Virus record (IMG/VR): IMGVR_UViG_3300042691_021189
Coordinates: 1-23,019 of that record
Source: a virus
DNA: 23,019 nucleotides
Strand: one strand, 5' to 3'
Part shown: one piece after another, positions 7,581 through 13,752 of the stretch
Numbering within the stretch: the first letter of the stretch is position 1
Layout: the number at the start of each line of letters is the position of its first letter
Position numbers and translations under genes: made by a program
Notes under the pieces: generated by a model
What the model was told of the DNA's origin: nothing
What the model saw: the letters and a program-made list of their open reading frames with translations, nothing else
Databases searched by the model: none

Positions 7581-7832
7581 ATGAACGAACATGAAAAAAA
7601 CATAGAAGCAATGAAAGAACTACGCTCTAGAATTGATAAAGTACTAGCTGGTGAGCCAGAGCCAGAAATAAACTATAAACATCCTGATCCAGTCAAACAC
7701 AAATACATTAGTTTTGCTAAGAGTGCCGTTAGAGTTGCAGCAGGCGTGGCATTGTGTTATAGTATGCTTTGGTATGCAGGTAGTTTATTAATACTTGCAG
7801 AAGTGTTAGGTGTCGCAGAAGAAATGGTATGA
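7581..7832 (+). CDS. small membrane protein of unknown function
   Basis: An 83-residue protein with TTGGAGG at 7567-7573 as ribosome site. Residues 1-48 are hydrophilic and charged (NIEAMKELRSRIDKVLAGEP), then one long or two short hydrophobic segments run from about 50 to 78 (AVRVAAGVALCYSMLWYAGS, LLILAEVLGV). The N-terminus is probably cytoplasmic. It is the first gene after the nested promoter, and its stop overlaps the next start (ATGA at 7829-7832). No family is recognised. Confidence 0.65.
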   Translation: MNEHEKNIEAMKELRSRIDKVLAGEPEPEINYKHPDPVKHKYISFAKSAVRVAAGVALCYSMLWYAGSLLILAEVLGVAEEMV

Positions 7833-8269
7833 GAGTAGGGTTTACTTGTTCAACATTTGATTTGTTTCATGCCGGGCATATTATGATGCTCGAAGAAGCA
7901 AAAAAACAATGTGACTTTTTGATTGTGGGATTACAGACCGATCCTACTATTGATCGTCCGGAAAAAAATAAACCAGTACAAACATTATTTGAAAGATTCA
8001 TTCAATTGAATGCCTGTAAGTTTGTAGATCAAATTATACCGTATGCCACAGAGAAAGAACTACGTGACATATTGCTTTCTTTTAGAATAGATATTAGAAT
8101 ACTGGGTGAAGAATACAAAGGCAAAGAATTTACAGGTTGGAATATTCCAACTGAATTCTATTTTAATCAACGTAGGCACAGTTTTTCAACATCCGAACTG
8201 CGCCAACGTGTCATAGAGGCAGAACATGAAAGAACTATGGGTAGAAAAATATCGTCCGAAAACAGTTGA
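7829..8269 (+). CDS. TagD-like cytidylyltransferase (HxGH nucleotidylyltransferase)
   Basis: A 146-residue protein with the complete signature of small cytidylyltransferases related to glycerol-3-phosphate cytidylyltransferase. It has an N-terminal strand and G-F-T-C-S-T-F-D-L-F, the nucleotide-binding HAGH at residues 14-17, RPEKNKPVQTLFERF around 43-57, and the second signature STSELR at 120-125, equivalent to the ISSTxxR loop. Such enzymes join a nucleotide to a phosphorylated alcohol or sugar and release pyrophosphate; the substrate cannot be told. The C-terminus overlaps the clamp-loader gene by 44 bases. Being beside replication genes may point to nucleotide or cofactor metabolism, though that is inference. 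Confidence 0.85.
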   Translation: MRVGFTCSTFDLFHAGHIMMLEEAKKQCDFLIVGLQTDPTIDRPEKNKPVQTLFERFIQLNACKFVDQIIPYATEKELRDILLSFRIDIRILGEEYKGKEFTGWNIPTEFYFNQRRHSFSTSELRQRVIEAEHERTMGRKISSENS

Positions 8270-9140
8270 TGGTTATGTATTTCGCGATGAGCATCAAAAA
8301 CAACAGATAAAAAGATGGATTAAAGAAGGAACAATACCACATTTGTTATTCAGTGGAAATGCTGGTATTGGTAAAACTACTCTGGCAAAAATACTTCTAA
8401 ATGAACTAGAAGTCAACGATTTAGATGTGTTAGAAATCAATGCTAGCCGTACAAATAGTGTTGAAGATGTCAGAGATAGGATCGTAAACTTTGTACAAAT
8501 GATCCCTTTTGGGAACTTTAAGGTGGTGCTATTAGATGAAGCTGATTACTTATCTCCAAACGCTCAAGCAGCGTTACGTGGTGTTATGGAAGAATACCAC
8601 ACGACATCGAGATTTATTCTCACTTGTAACTACCCCAATCGTATTATCCCTGCTTTACATTCACGATGCCAGGGATTTCACATTGAGCGAACGGATATTA
8701 CTGAGTTTACCGCTCGTGTTGCTACTATTCTTGTTGAAGAGAATGTTAACTTCGATCTTGACACGCTGGACACATTTGTAAAAGCAACGTATCCAGATTT
8801 ACGCAAATGCATCAATATGGTGCAAATGAATAGTGTCGATGGCGAACTACACAGTCCGGAAAAAGGAGACACTGGTGATGCTGATTATAGAATTGAAATG
8901 GTAGAATTGTTTAAGGCTGGCAAAGTTAGTGATGCACGTAAACTTATCTGTAGCCAAGCACGTCCAGAAGAAATTGAGGATATATTTAGATGGCTCTACG
9001 ACAATGTATCAGTATTTGGTGACGAGGGCAAACAGGAAAAAGCAATTCTAGTTATCAAACAAGGGTTGGTTGACCATACTCTTGTAATTGATCCTGAAAT
9101 CAATCTTTCTGCAACATTAATTCGGCTATCACATCTATGA
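8226..9140 (+). CDS. 44: clamp loader ATPase subunit (T4 gp44-like)
   Basis: A 304-residue AAA+ ATPase of the sliding-clamp-loader family (T4 gp44 is 319 residues). It begins [16 protein letters not shown], the conserved start of clamp loaders. Walker A is GNAGIGKT at residues 44-51, Walker B is VVLLDEAD ending at 107, sensor 1 is LTCN near 132-135 and the arginine-finger motif SRC is at 146-148. The C-terminal helical collar follows. With gp62 and the gp45 clamp it would load the processivity clamp at primer ends; neither partner gene is in the window. The start is fixed by the conserved N-terminus even though it lies 44 bases inside the upstream gene. Confidence 0.95.
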   Translation: MKELWVEKYRPKTVDGYVFRDEHQKQQIKRWIKEGTIPHLLFSGNAGIGKTTLAKILLNELEVNDLDVLEINASRTNSVEDVRDRIVNFVQMIPFGNFKVVLLDEADYLSPNAQAALRGVMEEYHTTSRFILTCNYPNRIIPALHSRCQGFHIERTDITEFTARVATILVEENVNFDLDTLDTFVKATYPDLRKCINMVQMNSVDGELHSPEKGDTGDADYRIEMVELFKAGKVSDARKLICSQARPEEIEDIFRWLYDNVSVFGDEGKQEKAILVIKQGLVDHTLVIDPEINLSATLIRLSHL

Positions 9141-9463
9141 CACATCTAGTAACTGAAAATTGTATTAAATGTAAACACACTGACTGCGTTGATGTGTGTC
9201 CTGTGGATTGTTTTTATGAAGGTCCTAATTTTTTAGTTATCAATCCAGATGAATGTATTGATTGTGCAGTTTGTATTCCCGAATGCCCAGTAAATGCTAT
9301 TGTTCCTGATACAGACCTTTCGGAACAAGAAAAAATATTCTGGACTGATTTAAATCAACGGTTGAGTATCAAGTGGCCAAATATTAAAGAGAAAAAACTT
9401 CCGCTACCCGACGCAGAATCATGGAACGGCAAACCAGGAAAATTAGATCTCTTAGAAGAATGA
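9137..9463 (+). CDS. fdxA: 7Fe ferredoxin [3Fe-4S][4Fe-4S], FdxA type
   Basis: A 108-residue ferredoxin matching bacterial FdxA over its whole length. The N-terminal cluster domain has C9, C12, C17, C21 and C25 ([18 protein letters not shown]) and [10 protein letters not shown]. The second has C40, C43, C46 and C50 ([18 protein letters not shown]). By analogy with Azotobacter ferredoxin I, C9, C17 and C50 would bind the [3Fe-4S] cluster and C21, C40, C43 and C46 the [4Fe-4S] cluster. The C-terminal tail ([22 protein letters not shown]) is also typical. It is an electron carrier of host type, hence a probable acquired metabolic gene. It is coupled by ATGA to gp44 and to the next gene; its redox partner is unknown. 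Confidence 0.95.
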   Translation: MTHLVTENCIKCKHTDCVDVCPVDCFYEGPNFLVINPDECIDCAVCIPECPVNAIVPDTDLSEQEKIFWTDLNQRLSIKWPNIKEKKLPLPDAESWNGKPGKLDLLEE

Positions 9464-9951
9464 CAAAGAAAAAGTCCAACGTTGCCAAAGGACGTGAAAG
9501 TTATGATTCGGAGTTAGGCACTGGCTTAGTAGCATTTTTTAATAAGAATGTTACTCCCTATCCTACTGATGTGGGAGCACCTAGTTTTGATTTGATCCCA
9601 GTGTCTAAACAAAAAGACATTATGATCAATCATGCTAGAATGTATGCACAACAGGAATACAATAGGATAATGGAGTTAGTTGCTGTTCTGCAAAAACAAG
9701 CTGACAGTATCAAAAGAAGATTAGATGTTACTGATGCTGTTCATGCTGCCGAGTATCAGTTTCAAATAGTGATGGGCCACTACTATTGGTTAGTTTGGGA
9801 CACTAGACACGAAAAAACACTGTTAGTTCACCATGGGCCCGATGAGTGGACTACCGGTGCTCCGGAAAATTATGCATATCAAACTCGCGTCAAATACATG
9901 GGTGATCATACTTGGCTAGAGGTCGATGAAGAAGGCAAACCTGTAGAATGA
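9460..9951 (+). CDS. DUF2452-like protein of unknown function
   Basis: A 163-residue protein, taken from the ATG at 9460 that overlaps the ferredoxin stop (ATGA). An in-frame ATG at 9421 would add 13 basic residues encoded inside the ferredoxin gene and is less likely. The layout fits my memory of DUF2452, known mainly from Bacteroidetes: a Gly/Pro-rich start ([17 protein letters not shown]), a central helix ([20 protein letters not shown]), then a globular part with F-Q-x-x-M-G-H-x-Y-x-L, H-H-G-P-D-E-W and M-G-D-H-T-W-L-E-V. No catalytic residues are assigned to that family to my knowledge. It lies between fdxA and dCMP deaminase. Confidence 0.7.
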   Translation: MTKKKSNVAKGRESYDSELGTGLVAFFNKNVTPYPTDVGAPSFDLIPVSKQKDIMINHARMYAQQEYNRIMELVAVLQKQADSIKRRLDVTDAVHAAEYQFQIVMGHYYWLVWDTRHEKTLLVHHGPDEWTTGAPENYAYQTRVKYMGDHTWLEVDEEGKPVE

Positions 9952-10418
9952 AAGAAAAATTTAAACAAGCATACATGAAGACTGCTGAAACTTTTGCAGA
10001 ACTCAGTCATGCACGTAGATTACATGTCGGTGCTATTATTGTAAAAGATGATAGGATTATTTCTATCGGCTACAATGGTATGCCTGCTGGTTGGGATAAC
10101 AACTGCGAATATGAAGATATAGGATTCTCTGATGCAGTATTTGGGGAACCACAAACATTAGTTAACAGAGGTCTAAAAACTCGACCGGAGGTCTTACATG
10201 CTGAAACGAATGCCATCGCTAAACTGGCTAGAAGCACTGAGTCTGGTGTTAATGCTACTATGTTCATTACTCATAGTCCTTGCCTTGATTGTGCCAAACT
10301 CATTTATCAAAGCGGGATTGGTACTGTGTTTTATCGCGACTCTTATCGTAGCGAAGATGGAATACAATTTCTCCAAAAATCAGGAGTAAAGGTAGAACAA
10401 ATTGAAAAGGGCTCCTAA
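9948..10418 (+). CDS. deoxycytidylate (dCMP) deaminase
   Basis: A 156-residue zinc-dependent deaminase. The zinc site and catalytic residue are visible: H84-A-E86 (HAETNAI) and P-C112-L-D-C115-A, with E86 as proton shuttle. Upstream are H-V-G-A-I-I-V-K-D-D-R-I-I and G-Y-N-G-M-P-A-G, which form the core strand and the substrate loop typical of T4-type dCMP deaminase. It converts dCMP to dUMP, feeding dTMP synthesis for phage DNA. The start overlaps the previous stop (ATGA at 9948-9951), and the stop codon lies in the loop of a terminator, so this ends the rightward transcript. Confidence 0.92.
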   Translation: MKEKFKQAYMKTAETFAELSHARRLHVGAIIVKDDRIISIGYNGMPAGWDNNCEYEDIGFSDAVFGEPQTLVNRGLKTRPEVLHAETNAIAKLARSTESGVNATMFITHSPCLDCAKLIYQSGIGTVFYRDSYRSEDGIQFLQKSGVKVEQIEKGS

Positions 10419-10432
10419 GAGCCCCTTCTTTT
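10407..10432. terminator. bidirectional rho-independent terminator between convergent genes
   Basis: GGGCTC (10409-10414) and GAGCCC (10419-10424) form a stem around the loop CTAA, which contains the dCMP deaminase stop codon. On the plus strand CTTCTTTT follows. On the minus strand TTTTC follows, about 30 bases after the phoH stop. It separates convergent transcripts. Confidence 0.75.
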
Positions 10433-10441
10433 ATTGACTCA

Positions 10442-11155
10442 TTAGTCGCCGTATATTTCTAACACCTCCTTGACGGCCTCATGTCTTTCAATGTCCTGCA
10501 TATCAAATTGCACTATGTCAATATGTTTTGTCTGTTTATCTGCGAGTAGGTTGCAAAAATTTATCAATCCGTTATCGCTCCTTCTGTCTGCCTGTGCCAG
10601 ATCTCCTGTCACCACCATTTTGGATCCTTCTCCCAAGCGTGTCAGTAGCATCTTCATTTGATTTACTGTAGCATTTTGCATTTCATCTGCTACAATGTAT
10701 GCGTTTTTGAATGTGCGTCCACGCATATACGCAAGCGGGCTTATTTCGATAATACCTTCCTTTAGCATCTCTGCTATATCTGATTGTTTATAATACTCTC
10801 CCATGACATCAAAAATAGGTCTTGTCCATGGTGCCATTTTTTCATTTAAATCACCTGGTAAAAAACCTAAATCTTCATCCACGGAAACGGCGGGTCTTGT
10901 AACAATGATTTTGTCAATCAAACCTTCTTGAAACATTTTAATACCATGCATAACTGCTAACATTGTTTTGCCCGTGCCAGCCGGCCCAATAGCAAATACT
11001 ATGCTTGTTTCTTCATTTTGCAGTTTCTGGAGGTATGTTTTTTGATTGGGCGAACGTGCTGACATTACTACACGTTGCTTCTTCTGCGGAAGATATGGTT
11101 GAAAATCTATTACTTTAACTTCTGATGTAAAGCGTTTCTTCACTCTTTTGCTCAT
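10442..11155 (-). CDS. phoH: PhoH-like ATPase
   Basis: A 237-residue P-loop protein and the only minus-strand gene here. After a basic N-terminus it has the PhoH core: S-P-N-Q-K-T-Y-L, Walker A GPAGTGKT at residues 57-64, I-I-V-T-R-P-A-V-S-V-D-E-D-L-G-F-L-P-G, R-G-R-T-F-K-N-A, Walker B IVADEMQN ending at 161, and TGDLAQAD near 183-190. PhoH proteins are widespread in marine phages; they are ATPases possibly tied to RNA metabolism or phosphate stress, with no settled role. The gene has a structured leader and an AGGAG ribosome site (see leader entry) and ends at a bidirectional terminator facing the dCMP deaminase gene. Confidence 0.93.
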   Translation of the reverse strand: MSKRVKKRFTSEVKVIDFQPYLPQKKQRVVMSARSPNQKTYLQKLQNEETSIVFAIGPAGTGKTMLAVMHGIKMFQEGLIDKIIVTRPAVSVDEDLGFLPGDLNEKMAPWTRPIFDVMGEYYKQSDIAEMLKEGIIEISPLAYMRGRTFKNAYIVADEMQNATVNQMKMLLTRLGEGSKMVVTGDLAQADRRSDNGLINFCNLLADKQTKHIDIVQFDMQDIERHEAVKEVLEIYGD

Positions 11156-11236
11156 CTAAGTTGTTCTCCTACTCGTAAAAGTAGGACTTGTAGCGACCGC
11201 CCTTGATAACTACAGAGGTCCTACAAAGATATTTAA
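11156..11236 (-). promoter_or_regulatory. structured phoH mRNA leader with alternative hairpins
   Basis: Read on the minus strand, three short segments compete. A is GTAGGAC (11224-11218), B is GTCCTAC (11187-11181) and C is AGTAGGA (11173-11167). A with B gives a 7-bp stem extended by TGTAG/CTACA, with a 16-base loop. B with C gives a 7-bp hairpin (TCCTACT/AGTAGGA, loop TTTACG) that buries the AGGAGA ribosome site (11170-11165). The two forms cannot coexist. A TTAAATA box at 11236-11230 could place the transcript start near segment A; that promoter is weak. Confidence 0.5.
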
Positions 11237-11280
11237 CATCTTCGGGAGAAAGTAAACACATAACACAATGATTCTAACCA

Positions 11281-11288
11281 GATAAATA
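11281..11288 (+). promoter_or_regulatory. T4-type late promoter box GATAAATA
   Basis: GATAAATA lies in the 159-base divergent region, 26 bases before the ATG at 11315. It would drive the run of structural and lysis genes that follows. TTTAGGATG lies just downstream, before the start codon. Confidence 0.6.
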
Positions 11289-11314
11289 ATTTAGTAAAAA
11301 TTTAGGATGCCTAT

Positions 11315-11836
11315 ATGCGCGATATTTTAGACGTAATCAAGAACGTTGAATCTATATATAATAACAACTCTAGCCTAGCAGTGCTTAAAGACTTTGAGCG
11401 AGTACTAGATGAACTAGATATCTACGTATATAAAAACTGGTCGGACGGGGAACTAGCATCCGGACCCAAAATTGATCGCCATTGGGTTACATGTGAATTC
11501 ATGTGGCCACATAAACAGATGCCAGATCCTATTGCAGGTAAAAGATTATCAGGAATAGGGTGTAAAGTTAAATATATTAAGAGTAACGTTATAGAGCCAA
11601 GAAAAATACGTTCACCAGATGATTTTCGCCCAGGCACCAAAAAAGGTAAATTAGATACCAAACCTATTTGGCTAGTAGAAATTGCAATGCCTAAAAAAGT
11701 AGTGTTTGATATTTTTAACAGCTACATGGATCGAATTAGAGAAGAACGTAAAGGCGACCCAGAACAACAAATTAAAAAATCAGAAACATCAGCTGCACCA
11801 GCCCCGGCGGCACCACCAGCAGGAGCACCAGCATAA
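11315..11836 (+). CDS. unknown phage protein with Pro/Ala-rich tail
   Basis: A 173-residue protein. Residues 1-140 look globular (DFERVLDELDIYVYKNW, HWVTCEFMWPHKQMP, GIGCKVKYIKSNVIEPRKI, KPIWLVEIAMPKKVVFDIF), ending in a helical, basic segment. The last 20 residues are low-complexity Pro/Ala (SAAPAPAAPPAGAPA), a flexible tail. There is no signal peptide, membrane segment or recognised catalytic motif. The stop codon overlaps the next ATG (TAATG at 11834-11838). A late promoter box in front suggests expression with virion and lysis genes, so a structural role is plausible but unproven. Confidence 0.65.
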   Translation: MRDILDVIKNVESIYNNNSSLAVLKDFERVLDELDIYVYKNWSDGELASGPKIDRHWVTCEFMWPHKQMPDPIAGKRLSGIGCKVKYIKSNVIEPRKIRSPDDFRPGTKKGKLDTKPIWLVEIAMPKKVVFDIFNSYMDRIREERKGDPEQQIKKSETSAAPAPAAPPAGAPA

Positions 11837-12567
11837 TGAGATTAGATGAAACATTATTAGCTGGTGATCTTCAAGGTCTAGTCAGTCACGTTTTTGAGAT
11901 CGACAGTTATAAAAGTAAAATAGGTAAAGACGGTGAAATGGTCGTACTTAGCTTTACTGTTGATGAAAAGTCCCCAGCAGATGATCTAGCACGTTTTTTA
12001 GAAATGGGTTACGATTATATAATTGATGCCGACCCAACAAATGGCCCAACTGACAACGGAAAATATAAAGTATTTGTAGAGCTAAAACGTACTAGATACA
12101 TTGCAAAAGAAATTTTTGATATTTTAGATGGAGTAGAACGATTAACTGGTATCAAAAATTTTAAATTTAGATATTATAAAAGTTTTAAAAGTATCCCAGC
12201 TACTATGGAAAATCTAGAAGATCTAGTTCCAAAAGATCAGGGCACATACGAAGAAAGAATTTCAAATAATAGACTTAATAATTTTAGTAATTTTTTTAAT
12301 AAAAGTTATCTAGAGAGTATCAATGTAACTGACGACAATATATCTTTCAAAAAAATGTTTGCAGAATCTATAAACATGAAAATTAAAGATTTTGGTCCAA
12401 AAAAATATATCTATGAAAATTTAGAAGGAAAAATAGATATCGAACCAAAAGCAATGTCTGAAATAATGTTTTTGACTAAAGCATTAGGAAACTATAATAT
12501 CACAAAAATAAACAACAACTATATTTTTGAAAATGAAGATTATGCTGCGGTCATGGAGAAAATTTAA
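11836..12567 (+). CDS. unknown phage protein, probable late gene
   Basis: A 243-residue, Lys/Asn/Ile-rich protein coupled to its neighbours by TAATG overlaps at both ends. The N-terminal half (VLSFTVDEKSPADDLARFLE, GYDYIIDADPT, KYKVFVELKR, EIFDILDGVERLTGIKNFKF) looks like a compact alpha/beta domain. The second half is more helical and AT-biased in coding (SNFFNKSYLESINV, ISFKKMFAESINMKIKDFG). No known motif, membrane segment or cysteine pattern is present. Its place between another unknown gene and the spanins suggests the late region. I do not recognise a family. Confidence 0.65.
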   Translation: MRLDETLLAGDLQGLVSHVFEIDSYKSKIGKDGEMVVLSFTVDEKSPADDLARFLEMGYDYIIDADPTNGPTDNGKYKVFVELKRTRYIAKEIFDILDGVERLTGIKNFKFRYYKSFKSIPATMENLEDLVPKDQGTYEERISNNRLNNFSNFFNKSYLESINVTDDNISFKKMFAESINMKIKDFGPKKYIYENLEGKIDIEPKAMSEIMFLTKALGNYNITKINNNYIFENEDYAAVMEKI

Positions 12568-13028
12568 TGTGGCAACTTAGTTATCTATTTGGATTCATTC
12601 CGGATAGTTTGTTTATATGGATAACCTATGCTTTATTTGGTGCAGGCTTTATACTGTATGTGGTTAGTAAATTAGTAGCGTGGCTTCCATTCATTAGCAG
12701 ATATAAATTTCCTGTAGAAATTATTGGCGTAATATTTCTAGTAGTAGGTTCATATTTCTATGGCGGGTATGCTACGGAAAAAGTATGGCGCGAACGTGTT
12801 GCAGAGTTAGAAGCTAAAGTAGCTAGAGCCGAAGAAGAAAGTAAAAAAGTAAATGTAGTAATTAAAGAAAAAATTGTTACAAAAATAAAAGAAATAAAAA
12901 TATTTCAGGATAGAATCAAAGAAGTAATTGTGGAAAAAGAAAAAATAATTGATGCACAATGCGAAGTACCACAAGAGGCTTTAGACATACTGAACGAAAG
13001 TGCTAAGGGCGTAGGTGAGCAAAAATGA
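12567..13028 (+). CDS. inner-membrane spanin (Rz-like) candidate
   Basis: A 153-residue protein with two hydrophobic segments, about residues 13-38 and 48-67. A long charged coiled-coil stretch follows from 70 to 130 (ERVAELEAKVARAEEESKKV and following), ending in QCEVPQEALDILNESA. A membrane anchor plus periplasmic coiled coil is the plan of Rz-type i-spanins, and a short C-E-V-P-like end is common in that group. The next gene is a small lipoprotein overlapping by ATGA, the usual Rz/Rz1 arrangement. Most i-spanins have a single N-terminal membrane helix; two here would put the N-terminus on the same side as the coil. The function is inferred from architecture and pairing. Confidence 0.7.
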   Translation: MWQLSYLFGFIPDSLFIWITYALFGAGFILYVVSKLVAWLPFISRYKFPVEIIGVIFLVVGSYFYGGYATEKVWRERVAELEAKVARAEEESKKVNVVIKEKIVTKIKEIKIFQDRIKEVIVEKEKIIDAQCEVPQEALDILNESAKGVGEQK

Positions 13029-13291
13029 AAACAATAGTTCTAATTCTCTTAACATCAGTTTTAGTTGGCTGTTCTAGCACTGCTCCGGTAAAGAGGAATT
13101 TTCCAGAAGTTCCTCAAGAACTTATGGCTGCTTGCCCTGAATTAAAACAAGTAGAAAAGACTGAAAAACTCAGTAAAGTAATCACAACTGTTACTGAAAA
13201 TTATGCCTTATATCATGAATGTAGAGCTAAAGTCGATACATGGATACTTTGGTATAATACTCAAAAGAAAATTTTCGATAGTGTACAATAA
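13025..13291 (+). CDS. outer-membrane spanin lipoprotein (Rz1-like) candidate
   Basis: An 88-residue lipoprotein with a classical signal: M-K-T, a hydrophobic stretch (IVLILLTSVLVG) and the lipobox L-V-G-C with the lipidated Cys at residue 16. It is followed by S-S, which favours outer-membrane sorting. The mature part has Pro-containing segments (FPEVPQELMAACPEL) and a helical C-terminus (ALYHECRAKVDTWILWYNTQ). Beside the coiled-coil membrane protein it fits an o-spanin that bridges the envelope with it and fuses the membranes at the end of lysis. Two further Cys residues, in the AACP and HEC segments, might form disulphides. Confidence 0.75.
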   Translation: MKTIVLILLTSVLVGCSSTAPVKRNFPEVPQELMAACPELKQVEKTEKLSKVITTVTENYALYHECRAKVDTWILWYNTQKKIFDSVQ

Positions 13292-13315
13292 AAATAAGAA
13301 AATTAGGACAGTATT

Positions 13316-13696
13316 ATGATTCAAAAAAAACTTTGCGCAGATTCTAGATACAATAAGTATGATGCTGATTTCGATGGTACCGTTGATGACGAAGAAATCG
13401 ATAACGCTCAAGAAATGTTAGAACTAGAATTACGTGAAGAAAAAGCAGATGCTCATCGTCGTATGGCATGGGTCGCTATGATTTCAATGATACTGTTTAC
13501 TGTTGCACTATTTTTACCTATGGTTTCAGAAACCAGAGTCGCAGCCCTTGCCGACTTATTGGGCTTATTTTATATTGCCCAAGCAGGGATTGTTGGTGCA
13601 TATATGGGAGTTACTGCTTGGATGAGTAAAACACAGTCGAGCTCGCCAACTTCTCCATCTTTGCCACCAATAAGGCGCCCAGCATCTAATACATAA
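13316..13696 (+). CDS. EF-hand membrane protein, putative holin
   Basis: A 126-residue protein with an EF-hand-type calcium loop at residues 16-27: D16-A-D18-F-D20-G21-T-V23-D24-D-E-E27, matching the D-x-D-x-D-G-x-(I/V)-x-x-x-E pattern. A charged helix follows (AQEMLELELREEKADAHRRM), then two membrane segments at about 50-70 and 80-103 (LADLLGLFYIAQAGIVGAYM). The Ser/Pro-rich tail is cytoplasmic or periplasmic. Its position straight after the spanin pair, and its two-helix form, suggest a holin. I recall similar EF-hand membrane proteins in marine T4-like phages. Calcium binding and pore formation are untested inferences. Confidence 0.65.
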   Translation: MIQKKLCADSRYNKYDADFDGTVDDEEIDNAQEMLELELREEKADAHRRMAWVAMISMILFTVALFLPMVSETRVAALADLLGLFYIAQAGIVGAYMGVTAWMSKTQSSSPTSPSLPPIRRPASNT

Positions 13697-13713
13697 CTGT
13701 ATTTGATTATCAG

Positions 13714-13746
13714 TTTTTTGACCTGTCGGTCAAAATTTTGTATAAT
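13714..13746 (+). promoter_or_regulatory. sigma70-like promoter nested in a hairpin before dnaJ
   Basis: TTGACC (13718-13723) and a perfect TATAAT (13741-13746) are 17 bases apart. The -35 box is one arm of the inverted repeat TTTTGACC (13716-13723) / GGTCAAAA (13728-13735), which is followed by TTTT. The design mirrors 7518-7554. The predicted start of transcription is about 13752-13754, at the dnaJ ATG. Confidence 0.8.
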
Positions 13747-13752
13747 TAAGTG

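Noticed and set aside
9421-9459. Earlier ATG for the DUF2452-like gene
   Set aside because: It adds a basic 13-residue leader coded inside fdxA. The ATG at 9460 gives the ATGA overlap that dominates this region.
11160-11230. phoH leader as a possible tRNA gene
   Set aside because: Stems of 7 and 5 bp caught the eye, but there is no T-loop, anticodon arm or cloverleaf spacing on either strand.
13250-13258. Extended -10 sequence TGGTATAAT near the end of the o-spanin gene
   Set aside because: No matching -35 box exists at 16-18 bases. The bases encode W-Y-N in the lipoprotein, so coincidence is likely, though weak promoter activity is not excluded.
13750-13752. GTG as the dnaJ start codon
   Set aside because: It adds one residue before an ATG that begins the canonical J domain. 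With no ribosome site and a promoter ending at 13746, the ATG at 13753 is better placed.
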